DNA from: Cristatella mucedo | Lineage: Eukaryota > Bryozoa > Phylactolaemata > Cristatellidae | Length of the DNA: 64,000 nucleotides | Direction of reading: 5' to 3' | Assembly (NCBI GenBank): GCA_009760855.2 | Contig: WPIO01000001.1 | Span: forward strand, 1,207,501 to 1,271,500 | In this document: positions 1 through 19,618 of the stretch, piece after piece | Layout of the letters: every line of letters starts with the position of its first letter | Position numbering within the stretch: the stretch's first letter is position 1 | Position numbers and translations under genes: made by a program | Notes under the pieces: model-generated | What the model was told of the DNA's origin: nothing | Seen by the model: the letters and a program-made list of their open reading frames with translations, nothing else | Database searches by the model: none

Positions 1-349
1 AATAATATTAATAATGCACTTGATAAAGTGCCCTCAGAGAACTTAATCTCTTTCTAGGCGCTTTACATTTGCTGCAAAGGGCCATGCAATTGAATGGTAA
101 GTAAAATCATGCTTGAAAAACAAAAAAATTAATAATATGGTTAGGGGTGACATGCACAGGGTCAGCATGCAAATGTGGTTAGTGGCAGCATGCACAGTGT
201 CAGCACGCCTAAGCACATCAAGGACGAATCACAGGGACCCACTAAATGCTGCCCTAAATAGGTGTTTTTAAGTTCCTTTTAAATGTGGTCAGGTCAGGGG
301 ATGTTATGACGCAGGTCGGGAGGGAGTTCCAGGCTTTGGGAGTATGATC
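1..349 (-). mobile_element. LINE 3' end (family A, L2/CR1-like)
   Basis: The segment starts with a (TAA)n tail, then the reverse complement of the family's 3' terminus (gcacttgataaagtgccctc) and 3' UTR. It recurs many times in the window with the same order. It is cut by the window edge. Confidence 0.85.
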
Positions 350-590
350 GAATGGTTAGTGGCAGCATGCTTAATGTTATGCATGATCGAATAGTTAGTG
401 GTTGGATGCTCAATGTCAACAAGCATAACATGGTTAAAGGTTAGAGGTGACATTCACAGGGTCAGCATGCAAATGTGGTTAGAGGCAGCTTGCACAGCAT
501 CGGTACCAACAAGCACATACAGGACGAATCACGTGTACAACTAAATGCCGTGATAAATAGATGCTTGTTAGCTTCTTTTTTGTATGTAGC
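350..590 (-). mobile_element. LINE 3' UTR fragment, second subfamily
   Basis: The 3' UTR motifs (gacattcacagggtcagcat, gcacatacaggacgaatcac) recur here with a local duplication of the ggttagtggcagcatgc element. It differs from the preceding copy (gtgataaatagatg instead of tcctaaataggtg), so it is a separate insertion or subfamily. Confidence 0.7.
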
Positions 591-1268
591 TCTGGCACTT
601 GCAAGTGAGCATGCACGTACATGCTGGAAGACTAACTTCCACTGTTCTGCCAAGACACGTGACTCAGTATTGCCACTGCCTAATGGTATTCACGTGAGAT
701 CTGTTACTGGGGAGATGCTGCCAGCTTTCAGTTTGAGTAGTCAACTAACTAAAGAGCATTTTATCGTCTCTACCACCTGTCAGTTGTGACATTCATTAAC
801 CAGGAGCTTCAAGTCCAGACTGCTTTTATTCTGTGAAGCTGTGCAAGCAATTTCTTTTTTATTTTCATACTCTGTAAGGCATTTAGGAAGACAGCTTGGG
901 AAGATAACTAGCAAAACTAATTTTGAGTCATCGGAAGTGATAGCAATTTGACTGCTTCTTCGAGTGGCTGAACATTGCCTTATGAACAGTATATTTGCCG
1001 GAAGTTACATTCTCAGTATTGGTTCTGGTAGCTAGTGGAAAGCAGAGGCAAACAAACTCCGCCATTACTGTGGTCCTTCTAATATCCAGTAATTTGAGCT
1101 AATTAAGTAAAAAAGTAACTAAATAAGTAAAAAAAAAAGTCAAAGCTACTTCGAATTGCACATGGCAAGGTATCAACATCTCAAGCAAGTATTTTCATGG
1201 TGGCTGTGTACAAAGTTTCTAGTTTTTGGATGACCCCTCAAGCTCAGCTATGACTTGCCGAACTACTG

Positions 1269-1388
1269 CTAGGTCTGGCTTTGTTCTTGTGACATAAAGT
1301 CGTTCAAGATGCCTGCCAACTCGGGGATCTTTCGATCTTCAGCTATCTCGAGGGCACCCTTTTTGTTGTCAAGCTCTGTTGCTTGCCT
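1269..1388 (-). CDS. Candidate terminal exon with ankyrin-repeat-like sequence
   Basis: On the minus strand, after the acceptor gcaacag, the frame gives LDNKKGALEIAEDRKIPELA followed by GILNDFMSQ and a stop. The pattern D..G.LEIAE....ELA.IL resembles the second half of an ankyrin repeat. The polypyrimidine tract is poor and no upstream exon was confirmed. It would lie opposite the AGTRAP-like gene's upstream region. A minus-strand AATAAA occurs at 826-831. Confidence 0.22.
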   Translation of the reverse strand, partial: RQATELDNKKGALEIAEDRKIPELAGILNDFMSQEQSQT

Positions 1389-1975
1389 GGGCACATCTGT
1401 CAACAATCGCCTGCTGCTTCCTCTGATCCCTATGAGCTGTGTCCAACCGGTCCATGTCAAGGTCCAGGCAAGGCCCTGGCAATCGGTATCACCGGACAGC
1501 AGTGGCAGAGCACGCTCGCGTGGCAGTGTTTCATCCCCTTCGGGCGGAGGTGGCACGAGGCTGGCTGGGTCAAATCAAAATGACAGTCCAGTGCATGGAC
1601 TGACAGCAGTTTCAGCCTCAGTCTTCAGTCTGTAAATAAAGCATGAGCCTTTTAAAGTCACGCCGAGGCCAGCACGGAAAATCTGGCAACGGTTCTCAAA
1701 GCATTAATTTTAAGGCTCCTTGGCACTTTTCCTTTATCGGCCTAGGATGGCACCTGCCTTTCCTGCTGCCAACTTGGCGAGGAGCCGTGAGAGAGTGACT
1801 ATCCTTCTGAGCGAGGGTCGAGTACTAGCTTTTGCCGTCCTGGTGGGTGACTGAGACTCCTTTGCCAGCGATGTTGCCGCTGCAACACAGCTTTCTTGGA
1901 CATTACCTGCATATCTGCTCAGTGCACCCACGCAGAGCGCCGTGTCATGATCTACCTGCTGTAGCACATCTCTTT

Positions 1976-3062
1976 ATTGTACCCTTGCTTTGATCCCTCC
2001 AAGTCTTCGAGCACTTCGAATTCTCTCAACTCACTTTCGGCATGTATTGATGACATCTGCACATGGATGGCAGCACATTTTCTAAAACTAAACGATGATA
2101 AAACTAGCTTACTAGTTATGGGCAAACCCAGTGTGATTCAGAAACTGGAAAGGCTAACCCTCAAAATTGGCTCTGCCAGCATATCTCCTGTTGAATCAGC
2201 TCGAAATCTAGGTGTCATGTTCCAACGTGACCTCTCGTTAGACGACCACATCAACTCTAAAATCAGGTCTGCCTACTTTCAGCTACATAGCATTGCTAAA
2301 ATTCGGGCTTGCTTAGATAAGGATACCACGTCTAAGATGGTCCATGTATTTGTGACATCCCGTCTTGACTTCTGTAACTCACTGCTTGCTGGCCTACCGG
2401 CATGTGCAATCAGGCGATTACAGCTGGTGCAAAACTCTGCAGCTAGGCTTGTCTGTCGTGAGCGTCTCAGTTGCCACATCACACCACTTCTGGCTGACCT
2501 GTACTGGCTACCAGTCAAGCAACAGATCGTCTTTAAAGTTTTGTCGCTCACTTTCAGGTCACTTCATTCTTTGGCTCCAGCCTGTCTTGCAGATCTACTC
2601 CCCCCACCAGGCCAAGCATCCTACCACCTGCTTTTTGGAATCCAACAGTCTACCAATACCTCTTACAAACCCCACATCCTTTGGAGACCGTGCATTTAGT
2701 TCGTATGCTCCCAAAGCCTGGAACTCACTCCCGACTTGCGTCAGAACATCCCCTGACTTGACCACATTTAAAAAGACCTTAAAACACACATATTTAGTGC
2801 AGCATTTAATGGGTTCTGTGACTCGTCCTTCACGTGCTTATGCGTGCTGACACTGTGCATGCTGCCACTAACTACACTTGCATGCTGACCCTGTGCATGT
2901 CACCCCTAACTATGTTATTTATGTTGTTTATCAAGCATGATAACACTCACCATTCAGTCGCGTTTCTCTTTGCAGCAAATGTTAAACGCTTAGAAAAAGA
3001 TTGATTTCTCTGAGGGTGCTTTATCGAGTGCTTCATTATTATTATTATTATTATTATTATTA
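1976..3062 (+). mobile_element. 5'-truncated LINE: RT C-terminus to (ATT)n tail
   Basis: The element starts inside the RT after the catalytic box (YPCFDPSKSSSTSNSLNSL) and runs through LDFCNSLLAGLPACAIRRLQ, the 3' UTR and a nine-unit ATT tail. The frame shifts near 2597, where a C run is one base too long; the ending SSYAPKAWNSLPTCV continues in the next frame. A non-functional copy. Confidence 0.88.
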
Positions 3063-3164
3063 CTGTCGTGCACATGCAGTGAACCCCACACTCAGCTCCT
3101 GCCGAGCTGGCGCCTACCCAGCAGCTGCCTCAACACGGAAGCAGAAGCCCGTGATAGCAGCGCT

Positions 3165-3317
3165 TCCTCGGCGGCTCAGCCTCATTTATCTAGTGGCACA
3201 AGATCCTTAGCAGCTATTAGCCCTCTTGTAGTGGGCAGCACAGGATCGCCTGCTAGTGGACTCGAACCAGCGATCTGGGCCTTAAAGTGCAAGCACCTAT
3301 TGCCCTTGGGCTAAGAC
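3165..3317 (-). mobile_element. tRNA-derived SINE
   Basis: On the minus strand an A-box-like TCTTAGCCCAAGGGC and a B box GGTTCGAGTCC (pol III promoter) head the element. The body ends in the family's GCTAAGGATCTTGTGCCACT tail. A ten-base G run sits at the head. Confidence 0.7.
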
Positions 3318-3896
3318 GGGGGGGGGGGCAATAGGTGCTGCCGAGGCTTTTCGCATGATGCCAAGAAGACAGCCAAGTCGTGCGCCTGAGCGCAGACTGC
3401 AAAGCGCGAGTTGCCCATCTAGAAGCCATGGGCATTGTGACCCACGACTGATTGAATGATGGCCCATGTCGAAGAGAGTGGATGACATGGTTCACCCTGC
3501 CTGACGACCTCTGCTGGCGAGAATGGTTCTAAATCTTGATCTCCAATGTAGTCAGATGCCATGAATGAATGCATAGAGACAGAAGGTAGCGAGCGGTAAC
3601 ATAGAGGACCGGCATTAGACTGGGTGTTTTCATTTAGTGGGGGGTTGCTTGGCCTGCACAAGCCTATGTCACACAGTAGCCTCGTGTGTATCTGTTGATA
3701 GTTAACTGCAGCTGCTGCCATTTGCTAGCATCGTGTGCTCTTTGTGTGTTATGCTGTTAGTGCATCAGTGACTGACCGTGTTTAGTAACTCTGTAGACGA
3801 GATGTCCTTCCTCACACCAGGGCTAATGGATGTGGGGGTTACTTATGCAGAATAATATAATTCTCTTTCACTGTGCCAAATTGTGGGCATGGGATT

Positions 3897-3992
3897 AGTT
3901 TGAATAATAATAATAATAAAGTAATAGCTCTACTATGTTTAATACCCTCAGAGAACTTAATTTCTTTTTAGGCACTTTACTTTGTTATTAGA
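3897..3992 (-). mobile_element. LINE 3' tail fragment
   Basis: A short (ATA)n run is followed by ccctcagagaacttaatttc and ggcactttac, the reverse complement of the LINE terminus. Only the last 90 bp remain. Confidence 0.6.
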
Positions 3993-4693
3993 GCAATCCT
4001 GCCTCAAAATAGTTTTTTAAGTGCTTAGTCGAATATTTTTTATTCACATTGGTTTATTATTTTAACTTCATTATTTGATAAATTGTTCTTATTTAGAACA
4101 GGTGTATCTTTCGTTTTTAAGATGATGTCTCTCTATACTGGCTTCGGCGCTTAAGTCTTATGCCACGAACACGTTGAATTTAACTGGTGCTAGTCCTTAC
4201 AGACCTGTGGCACATACTAGTAGAGCTGACTTGCCATATCTCAGTTGAGCCTTTTTATGCCGCCTAAGCTATGACTATTACACATCCGGCTCCCAATCGT
4301 AGCAACACGGGAGCCATTAATAATACTGCATCAAGCATTTTTTATTCTAACTGCTTTAATATGTATGCATTTTGCTAATAATTCATGGCTAAGCCTTGAC
4401 TTAGTGAGTGTAGTATAGGCACATCTACTCTCCGACTAGCGTTAAAGTGTTTTTCACGGTCAGGTTTTTAGAACGTTTGGCAGAATTCCTTCCAAGGCTC
4501 ATCAACAGCTGTATTTTAGATAACTTGTGTTTTTAATGCTGGTTTTATGGTGAGTTATCTCGTCCATGTTCTCTACATGTTCCTCTCGTAGTATCACAGT
4601 GCAAATGTTTCTTTCTACTTAATCATTCCTTGTTATAACAGTGCAAGTGTAACAGTTGATTTTTTGTTCATAGCTTCATGTTGGCACTTTTAG

Positions 4694-12365
<7,672 letters not shown>

Positions 12366-13589
12366 GCATGTTAGGCTCTGACTGCTCCACACCAAGTCGT
12401 GTACTTTTCTGGACGTCGCTGACTGCCAACGGCTCGTTCTGTATGTCACTGGTGGTGGCTTACCAACCTTTTGTCAACTGGCGACTGATTGTAAAAATTT
12501 GTGCATGGAATCTGATGTTGGGATTCTTTTACTCTCAAATCGCTGCATGACTCATATTTCCTGCTTGAGGAGTATGCGCTGTAAGCATGTTTATTTTGAT
12601 ATGAGCTAATCCAAGCATAATTGATGCTTGCTTTTATACTCCAGAACCCCAAGCTGTTGTGTGCACACATCCATATCAGCAGCTAGGCTGCAGCTATGCC
12701 AGAGTATTCCTTGCCACTCATTTGAGGCTTTGGTTTGACTTGAGCTTACAATAGAATGTATGCTTGTGCAAAATCTTATGCTTCGATGTGCTATTCTGTT
12801 TCTGCAATCTTCTCTTGTGCATTATCGCAGTGATAAGTCAGTGGAGTGCTGTCTTATAGTGTTTGTGCTGGTCTGCCCACTGACATATAGGCACAGGAGT
12901 GCCACATGCAGCTGTGTGCTGTAACTACGATAGCTGTTTTAAGAAGCAAAGAGGCTGCAAACTGAGTTTTGAGAAACTAGTTTGCAGAAAATCTCGCACT
13001 CGAGTATTGGGCTATGCTATCTGGGCTGGGGGATATTTTTAGACAGACCTCTGCCATCTCGATATGATGAGTATATCATGGGGATTCAACCTTTCCGCCT
13101 ATCGGCTATCAGTTATGACAACGACTGACCAACCACTCAGTTGGTGCCAGAGATACAATTTTCTGGCTCAGCAACTTTTAGTTGGACACCAAACGAGAAC
13201 TTTTAGATCCCCTACAAGTCTCACAGAACAAGTATTTGTAATCCACGTGGAAAGCTTGGGAATTTGGTGCTACTTACTACTGAAGGAAGAACTCGTACTC
13301 TCCTCTTTCGTTGCGCCACGTTGGTGCAGTAAACATTTAGCCTAGTGAACTACTGAAATGCTATATCAGCCAGATTTCGACAGCCTTAGTGATTACTAGT
13401 GACTCAATTATTATATCCTACAGTAACCACGTGTGGTATGTAGTAATTGGTCACTTGTACTCTATGCTTTGTGCCTGGCAGTTGCACTTTGGACTGGGAG
13501 AGTTGTTTGCTCAGGCTGATGTGTATATTCGTCCTTCTCTGTGGCTTTAAAATTGACCGCTCTACCCTATGGGCTATGGATAATAACTA
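12366..13589. other. 3' flank of AGTRAP-like gene, no recognised feature
   Basis: AT-leaning single-copy-looking DNA. A 93-codon frame (13064-13345) has no recognisable domain and no splice context. The 3' UTR presumably starts here. Confidence 0.3.
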
Positions 13590-13895
13590 TAATAATACAT
13601 ATTATAAAGCGCCCTCAGAGAACTTAATCTTTTTCTAGGCGCTTTACAATTGCTGCCAAGGAAGCGCGATCGCATGATTAGTGGTAGCATGCTCAATAAA
13701 CAGCAAGAATTACATGGTTAGGGCTGACATGCACAGGGTCAGCATGCAAGTTTGATTAGGGGCAGCATGCAACAGTGTCGGCATGCATAAGCACATAAAG
13801 GACGAATCTAAAACCCACTAAATGCTGTGATAAATAGATGGGTTTTTAGTTTTTTTTTAATGTCGACAAGTCAGGAGATACCGTGACACAGGGCA
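13590..13895 (-). mobile_element. LINE 3' end, gtgataaatagatg subfamily
   Basis: The reverse complement of the 3' terminus and UTR, without the RT. It carries the same subfamily markers as 350-590. Confidence 0.75.
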
Positions 13896-14008
13896 GATAT
13901 GGACTTATATGATTAAAGTGCAGCAGCCCTTTACAGCTGTTATGTTCATATCCCCTTCTGCGACTCCCCTAAGCCACAAAAACTAAACAGCCATGACCCA
14001 GGACTTAC

Positions 14009-14148
14009 CCCCTCCGTTGCTGAAGACCTGTGCTATGCTCAGAAAGAGCCATACCGCTCGATTGAAGCTGTCGATCACGCAGAGACTTTGCAGTCTATTG
14101 TACTGCGTTAATGGTGCTTGGATTATAAAGATGGCTGTAGTAGCAGCA
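14009..14148 (-). CDS. Candidate internal exon, unknown protein
   Basis: On the minus strand a 140-nt open block lies between an acceptor (ctggttttag) and a strong donor (GGGG|gtaagt). It encodes AIFIIQAPLTQYNRLQSLCV then IDSFNRAVWLFLSIAQVF, a partly hydrophobic segment. It enters in phase 2 and leaves in phase 1. I recognise no family and found no partner exons, so it could be chance or an old mobile element. Confidence 0.22.
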
Positions 14149-14189
14149 CTAAAACCAGATTGGACCAAGGTTCGTGCGTTCTAAGCTAC

Positions 14190-15488
14190 TGTACCAGTGC
14201 AGTATACATGTTTTAACTCAGTATAAAATGTAAATTGCTCACCATCTTTGGCTCCTGAGCTCTCCATTATTAGTCTGAAAAAAGCCAACAGCCTTGTCTT
14301 GTTTAGTCTAAATAAATAGAAAAATCCATGGCAACAAAATATTTTTTCTTAAAGCAACTCGCAGATGAATTGAACTCGAATTAAAGCAGGTGCACTATTG
14401 CTTCCAGACACTTTTAGGATGAATAAGTATCACTGCCACGTTCAGCATTCGCCAAGCCTATTCATTCTCATGAGTGCACCACTTGACCATGAGACTGCTT
14501 ATGCACTATGCTATATCGTCAATAACTGAATAGCGATCAAAGCGATGACTAATGCTAGCAACACAATTATCAATTTTTGGACCTATAACTCACCGTCTGA
14601 ATGGTTGGTCACATTTCCATCAGCAGCTGATGCGACAGCCTATTAAAAACCAATCACCTGAAACTTGTGGATAGGCCTCAGCGCAAAGTATGGCACTAGT
14701 TTTAGAACTCTAATGCTTGGCTGTTTTGGCATCAAATCCATAACAAGCATTTTTTCCGCATTACTAAATCAGTATTACGATTGGGCGTAGCAGGAACTAA
14801 CAAGAGGTTTGCAGTAGGGCAGCATGTTTTCTGTCCTCAGCTTAACAAACCAACAGTACATCCAATACCACGAGCAGACTAACCTTAAGTTAAACAGCTG
14901 AGTGGTTGGGGTATCTAGACACTGTTTCCTTTTCTGTAGCTGTATTGGGGAAAAGATGATTATTATTAGCAGGCATTATTCACAGTAATTTTTAATAAAT
15001 ATGCATGGCAAAACTGTCGCTGCTCCGTAGCCCATTGCAAAAGTGCTCACAGTGGCGACAAATCACAAAACTATTCCATGACAGTCAGCTGAAGGTGGCC
15101 TAAGGTGGTTGAAAGAAGTAGAATGTGGCCCTAAAGCTTGAGTAAAGCTGCGTTGGAAGAGCACAGCATGTCCAAGGCCCGACGATAAATATGCGAAATA
15201 GCTTGAACATTTTCGGATTACTTTTAAATTCATAACATTTAATGTGCAGTTATGCAATTAGAATAAATGCATCCGATAGCTAATTTTTTTGAAAGGTTGG
15301 AATGAATGCAGAATTGGTTTAGGGATTAGCAATCGATTGCTGTGTATTGCCTGAAATTAAACCCACCCACTAGGATCGAATTACGAAATCGCACTTCATA
15401 CAAAGTTCAATGTAATACCATACGTGTGCTTGAGCTTTGCACCATCTATGTGCCATCGCTTTTCGACGGACTGCAGAAGATTACTCTA
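14190..15488. other. Intergenic DNA, nothing recognised
   Basis: No coding block, box motif or repeat was identified apart from short AT runs. Confidence 0.3.
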
Positions 15489-16672
15489 TAATAATAATAA
15501 TAATAATAATAATAGTAATGCGCTTGATAAAGCGCCCTTGGAAAACTCAATCTCTCTCTAGACGCTTTACATTTGCTGCAAAGGGAAATGCAATTGAATG
15601 GTGAGTAATATCATGCTTGATAAACAAACAAAATGAGTAACATGGTTAGGGGTGACATGCACAGGGTCAGCATGCAAATATGGTGAGTGGCAGCATGCAC
15701 AGTGTCAGCACACATAAGCACATGAAGGACGAATCACAGGGACCCACTAAATACTGTCCTAAATAGGTGTGTCAGCTCGGCAAGAAGTTTGATGTGACAG
15801 CTGCGACTTTCACGACAGACAAGCCAAGCTGTACAGTTTTGCACCAGCTGTAAGCGCCTGATTTCACAGGCCGGTCGACCAGAAAACAGTGAGTTACAGA
15901 AGTCAATACAGGATGTCACAAATGTATCGACCAATTTACATATCGTATGCCTGTCTAAACAAGCCTGAATTTTAGCAGTGTTATGTAGCTAAAAATTGGC
16001 AAACTTGACTGTGGAGCTCACATGGTCGTCAAATGCAAGGTCACTATCAAACAGGATGCTTAGATTTCGTGCAGATTCAACAGGGGATTAGCTGGCACAC
16101 GCCGAATTTTTGTGTGCGGAAGTCATCAGTACATGCATTGAAGGGCTTAAGAGAACTCGACGTGCTAAAGGGTTGGGAGGGATCAAAGCAAAGGTACAAT
16201 TGAGTTTCATCTGCGTAGAAGTGAAAACCTAGATTTTGCCTAGCAAAATTCCGGCAAGAGGTAGAGTATTAACCGTGAAAAGAACGGGACCAAGCATAGA
16301 GCCGTGAGGTACCCTATACTTCAGAGGTTCCTCGATGATCGTTGTCTATTCACATCAATACTCTGAAATCTCCCACTGAGATAGGAACAGAACCATTGAA
16401 TTTCCGTGCCAGTGATGCTCAGGCGAGATGAGAGGCACTCAAGATAGAATTGGTTATCAATATTTATTAAAAGCTGCCGAAAGATCGAGCAAAACAAGCT
16501 GAGAGACTCTACCTAAGTCGGCATTCCTAATTAGTTCATTATACACCCGAAGTAATGCTGACCCTGTAGTTTGATAAGCTCTAAAAAAAATAGACTGGAA
16601 CTTACTAGCAAGGTTTGAAGTTTTAATATGAGTTCAGCTGGTCTGCCCCGACACGTTCCGGTACATAGAATT
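15489..16672 (-). mobile_element. LINE with internal deletion, RT to (TAA)n
   Basis: Nine TAA units begin the copy. The 3' UTR jumps at about 15768 directly into the RT C-terminal region (FCNSLFSGRPACEIRRLQ), then continues up to the segment before FRANHSTES. Many stops make it inactive. Confidence 0.8.
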
Positions 16673-16794
16673 GTAAAGACTTGAGGTTATGTGGAACTGT
16701 TTGATCGTAATCTAATCCTCCGGTCGTTCCAGGAAATTTCCATCGTCCAGAGGGCGAAGCTGATAGCGAGATACCAGTTAGACGTATATGGTAC

Positions 16795-16925
16795 TTGGTA
16801 TTCACGATCCAGGTCGTGGATATAGTCCTGCAGTGAACGATCCTTTATTACCCACTGCAAACAGTGGTGACAGCCAGCGAGGCTCTTCCGCCGCTACATA
16901 AATGCCGCTTTTTAAGTCAGCTAGC
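16795..16925 (+). mobile_element. SINE body/tail fragment
   Basis: It shares gaacgatcctttattaccca, a ggtgacagcc segment and the tail ctcttccgccgctacataaa with other SINE copies in the window. The head is decayed. Confidence 0.5.
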
Positions 16926-17266
16926 CTAAAACTTTAGAGAGACTTTTCTTAAAGCACTTGCTCAAACGTAACTTTCGAATTCCACCCAAGGTAAATATGG
17001 TCCTAAGGGCAGAGATAAAAAAGACACTTCCGAGGCAGCTTAGTTGAGACGCCAATTTATACTTGCTGAAACTAATGATTATATTCGAAGTGAGTGTAAT
17101 TGGACGCCCGCGTACTAGGGCTGTGAAGTTGGAAGAAAGTGCGAAATTGTTTTTCGCTAGAATTCAGGCGCCAACGACAACTTCATTTTTAGCAAAGGCT
17201 GAGCTGCGAACTGACAGCTGAAGCTAAAGCTATCATACGCTTGACCTTTAGCCTTGAGTTGCAACG

Positions 17267-17435
17267 ATGGGTTGGAGCCTGAACGACATGTACGCGGCGG
17301 CGGCGGCGTTTCCCATTGTTTCAATTCAGGCGAATGAGAAGCGTTCACGTTCTTCCTTGACGCTTCGTCGCCGTGACTTTGCGTATCAGCGGCGTCCGCT
17401 GTTCAGCGATCATTCTCTCCCACTGCGCACGACGG
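17267..17435 (+). CDS. Candidate first coding exon in CpG-rich DNA
   Basis: An ATG in good context (AACGATGG) opens a 56-codon frame (MGWSLNDMYAAAAAFPIVS...) that ends at a strong donor, ACGG|gtaagt. The surrounding DNA is richer in CpG than its neighbours, as at a promoter. No downstream exon was recognised, and the basic composition fits no family I know. It may be chance. Confidence 0.18.
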
Positions 17436-18280
17436 GTAAGTTCACCGTCTGACAGCCGCGTCTACAATCTCAGCTCTCGCACGTGCGTGGCCGCATGTAT
17501 CTCTTGTGCGCTCTGTAGGTCTGCCGCCTCGAGCGACTGCAAGCGCTCGAGGCGGTCGGGCCCCGTGCTCGAGCGAAGATCGCCCGACGCCACTTTGCCT
17601 CTGCCGAGTAAATCAGCACGGTTCAGTGCAAACAGCACGGTGAGGCTAGCGCTTGTGCGTTCACTTGGAGAAGCGTGAATCCTTCTATTATTTTGCTCAG
17701 TCGGGTTTGGCTCAGTCGTACTGCCTGCAGTTTTTGGTGATCGATAAGTTCAGTAGAGCTTTGCTGTTTAAACAGGGTCCTGCGTGCACAGCACCCTAAT
17801 CCGCATCCGAATCAGCTGCGCAGCGAACAAAACGCTGCCTCGTCGACTCAATCCACTCGAGCGCCGAGCGATGCACGAGCCGTCGGCCACGCTTCGTCAT
17901 CCGATGCCTAAATCTACTTTCGGCATCGTCAATCTGCGGCTAGCACCAGCAGGCCGCCACTGCAAATTCATCGCCGCTGCGAATGCACCTCATTTTCGAA
18001 TCCCCTGTTAATTAGACCCAGGGTAAGCAGAGAGAAGACCGCACGTGAGGGCATTGTGGATACGAGCAAACCTAGCTTTTGCAGCTCCGTGACTAAGACT
18101 TTCAAACCAACAGTGACTATGCCAAAACCGGCGACTGTGCGTGACCCTCTGTGCCGCAGAACGGTGCAATGCCCGACGGTGTTACAGACCCACCAGCTCG
18201 GGGAAGGCTGACTGCATTTCCTAAGAGCTATCGTGCATTATTGCTTACTCGGGGTAGAGGCGCTTCTTGTGAACTCTTAG
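17436..18280. other. CpG-rich unresolved stretch left of the satellite
   Basis: CpG and GC are clearly higher than in the flanks. Several frames are open (for example 17784-18011), but none shows a domain or splice pattern that I can support. Confidence 0.4.
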
Positions 18281-19512
18281 CCGCCACCGCAGTCCGTGCA
18301 GCACCGCTCTAGGGCGTGGAGCGGTGCTGCACGGACGCGACAACAGTCGCGGCAGCGGCAGTTCAGAGGCGATCTCGCTACGGCGACGCTAATATTCGTC
18401 AGTCATCTCGTCAAACACCTTCGCTCTGGACACCGGCGATTTTTCGGGACAACGCCTGAGCTGCCTGGCCGCCACCGCAGTCCGTGCAGCGCCGCTCTAG
18501 GGCTTGGAGCGGTGCTGCGCCGACGCGGCGACAGTCGTGGTGCCACAGCAACGAGGCAACTTCACTACGGTGAAGCCAGTATTTCGTCAGTCATCTCGTC
18601 CACCCACCTTCGCTCTGGACACCGGCGATTCTTCGGGATCACACCTGAGCTGCCTGGCCGCCACCGCAGACCGTGCAGCGCCGCTCTAGGGCGTGGAGCG
18701 GTGCTTCACGGACGCGGCGACAGTCGCGGCAGCCGCAGCTCAGAGGCGACCTCGCTACGGCGACGCTAATATTCGTCAGTCATCTCGTCAACGTACCTTC
18801 GCTCTGGACACCGGCGATTTTTTCGGGACAACACCTGGGCTGCCTGGCCACCACCGCAGTCCGTGCAGCGCCGCTCTAGGGCGTGGAGCGGTGCTGCACG
18901 GACGCGGCGACAGTCGCGGCAGCGGCAGTTCAGAGGCGATCTCGCTTCGGCGACGCTACTATTCGTCAGTCATATCGTCAAACACCTTCGCTCAGGACAC
19001 CAGCGATTTTTTCGGGACAGCACCTGAGCTGCCTGGCCGCCACCGCAGACCGTGCAGCGCCGCTCTAGGGCGTGGAGCGGTGCTGCACGGACGCGGCGAC
19101 AGTCGCGGCAGCCGCAGCTCAGAGGCGACCTCGCTACGGCGACGCTAATATTCGTCAGTCATCTCGTCAACGTACCTTCGCTCTGGACACCGGCGATTTT
19201 TTCGGGACAATACCTGAGCTGCCTGGCCACCACCGCAGTCCGTGCAGCGCCGCTCTAGGGCGTGGAGCGGTGCTGCACGGACGCGGCGACAGTCGCGGCA
19301 GCGGCAGTTCAGAGGCGATCTCGCTTCGGCGACGCCAATATTCGTCAGTTATCTCGTCAACGTACCTTCGCTGTGGACAGCGTCGATTTTTTCGGGACAA
19401 CACCTGAGCTGCCTGGCCGCCACCGCAGTCCGTGTAGTGCAGCTCTAGGGCGCGGAGCTGTGCTGCACGGACGCGGCGACAGTCGCGGCAGCCGCAGTTC
19501 AGAGGCGATGTC
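18281..19512. repeat. ~189-bp satellite, 6.5 units, each with a 45-bp hairpin
   Basis: Units start at 18281, 18469, 18658, 18848, 19037, 19227 and 19417 (spacing 188-190 bp); the last stops at about half length. Each carries GTCCGTGCAGC...GAGCGGTGCTGCACGGAC, an inverted repeat of up to 18 bp around a 9-base loop, perfect at 18292-18336. Units 3 and 5 match each other, as do 4 and 6, so the recent period is a dimer of about 379 bp. Open frames on both strands follow from the GC-rich composition. Confidence 0.95.
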
Positions 19513-19538
19513 GCTAGGACAAGCTCCGAGGGTTCGTA

Positions 19539-19618
19539 GGGATTTCGCTGAAGGCACAAGATGACGATGAATGATGGAGGGATTTCGCCGAAGGCACAAG
19601 ATGACGACGGAACGATGG
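19539..19618. repeat. 40-bp tandem duplication next to the satellite
   Basis: The unit beginning gggatttcgctgaaggcaca occurs twice, 40 bp apart, with two differences in the first 30 bases. Confidence 0.85.

Noticed and set aside
18296-19564. Arg- and Ala-rich proteins encoded in the satellite
   Set aside because: Several frames on both strands are open because the unit is GC-rich; the unit length is not a constant multiple of 3 and no start or splice context is shared.
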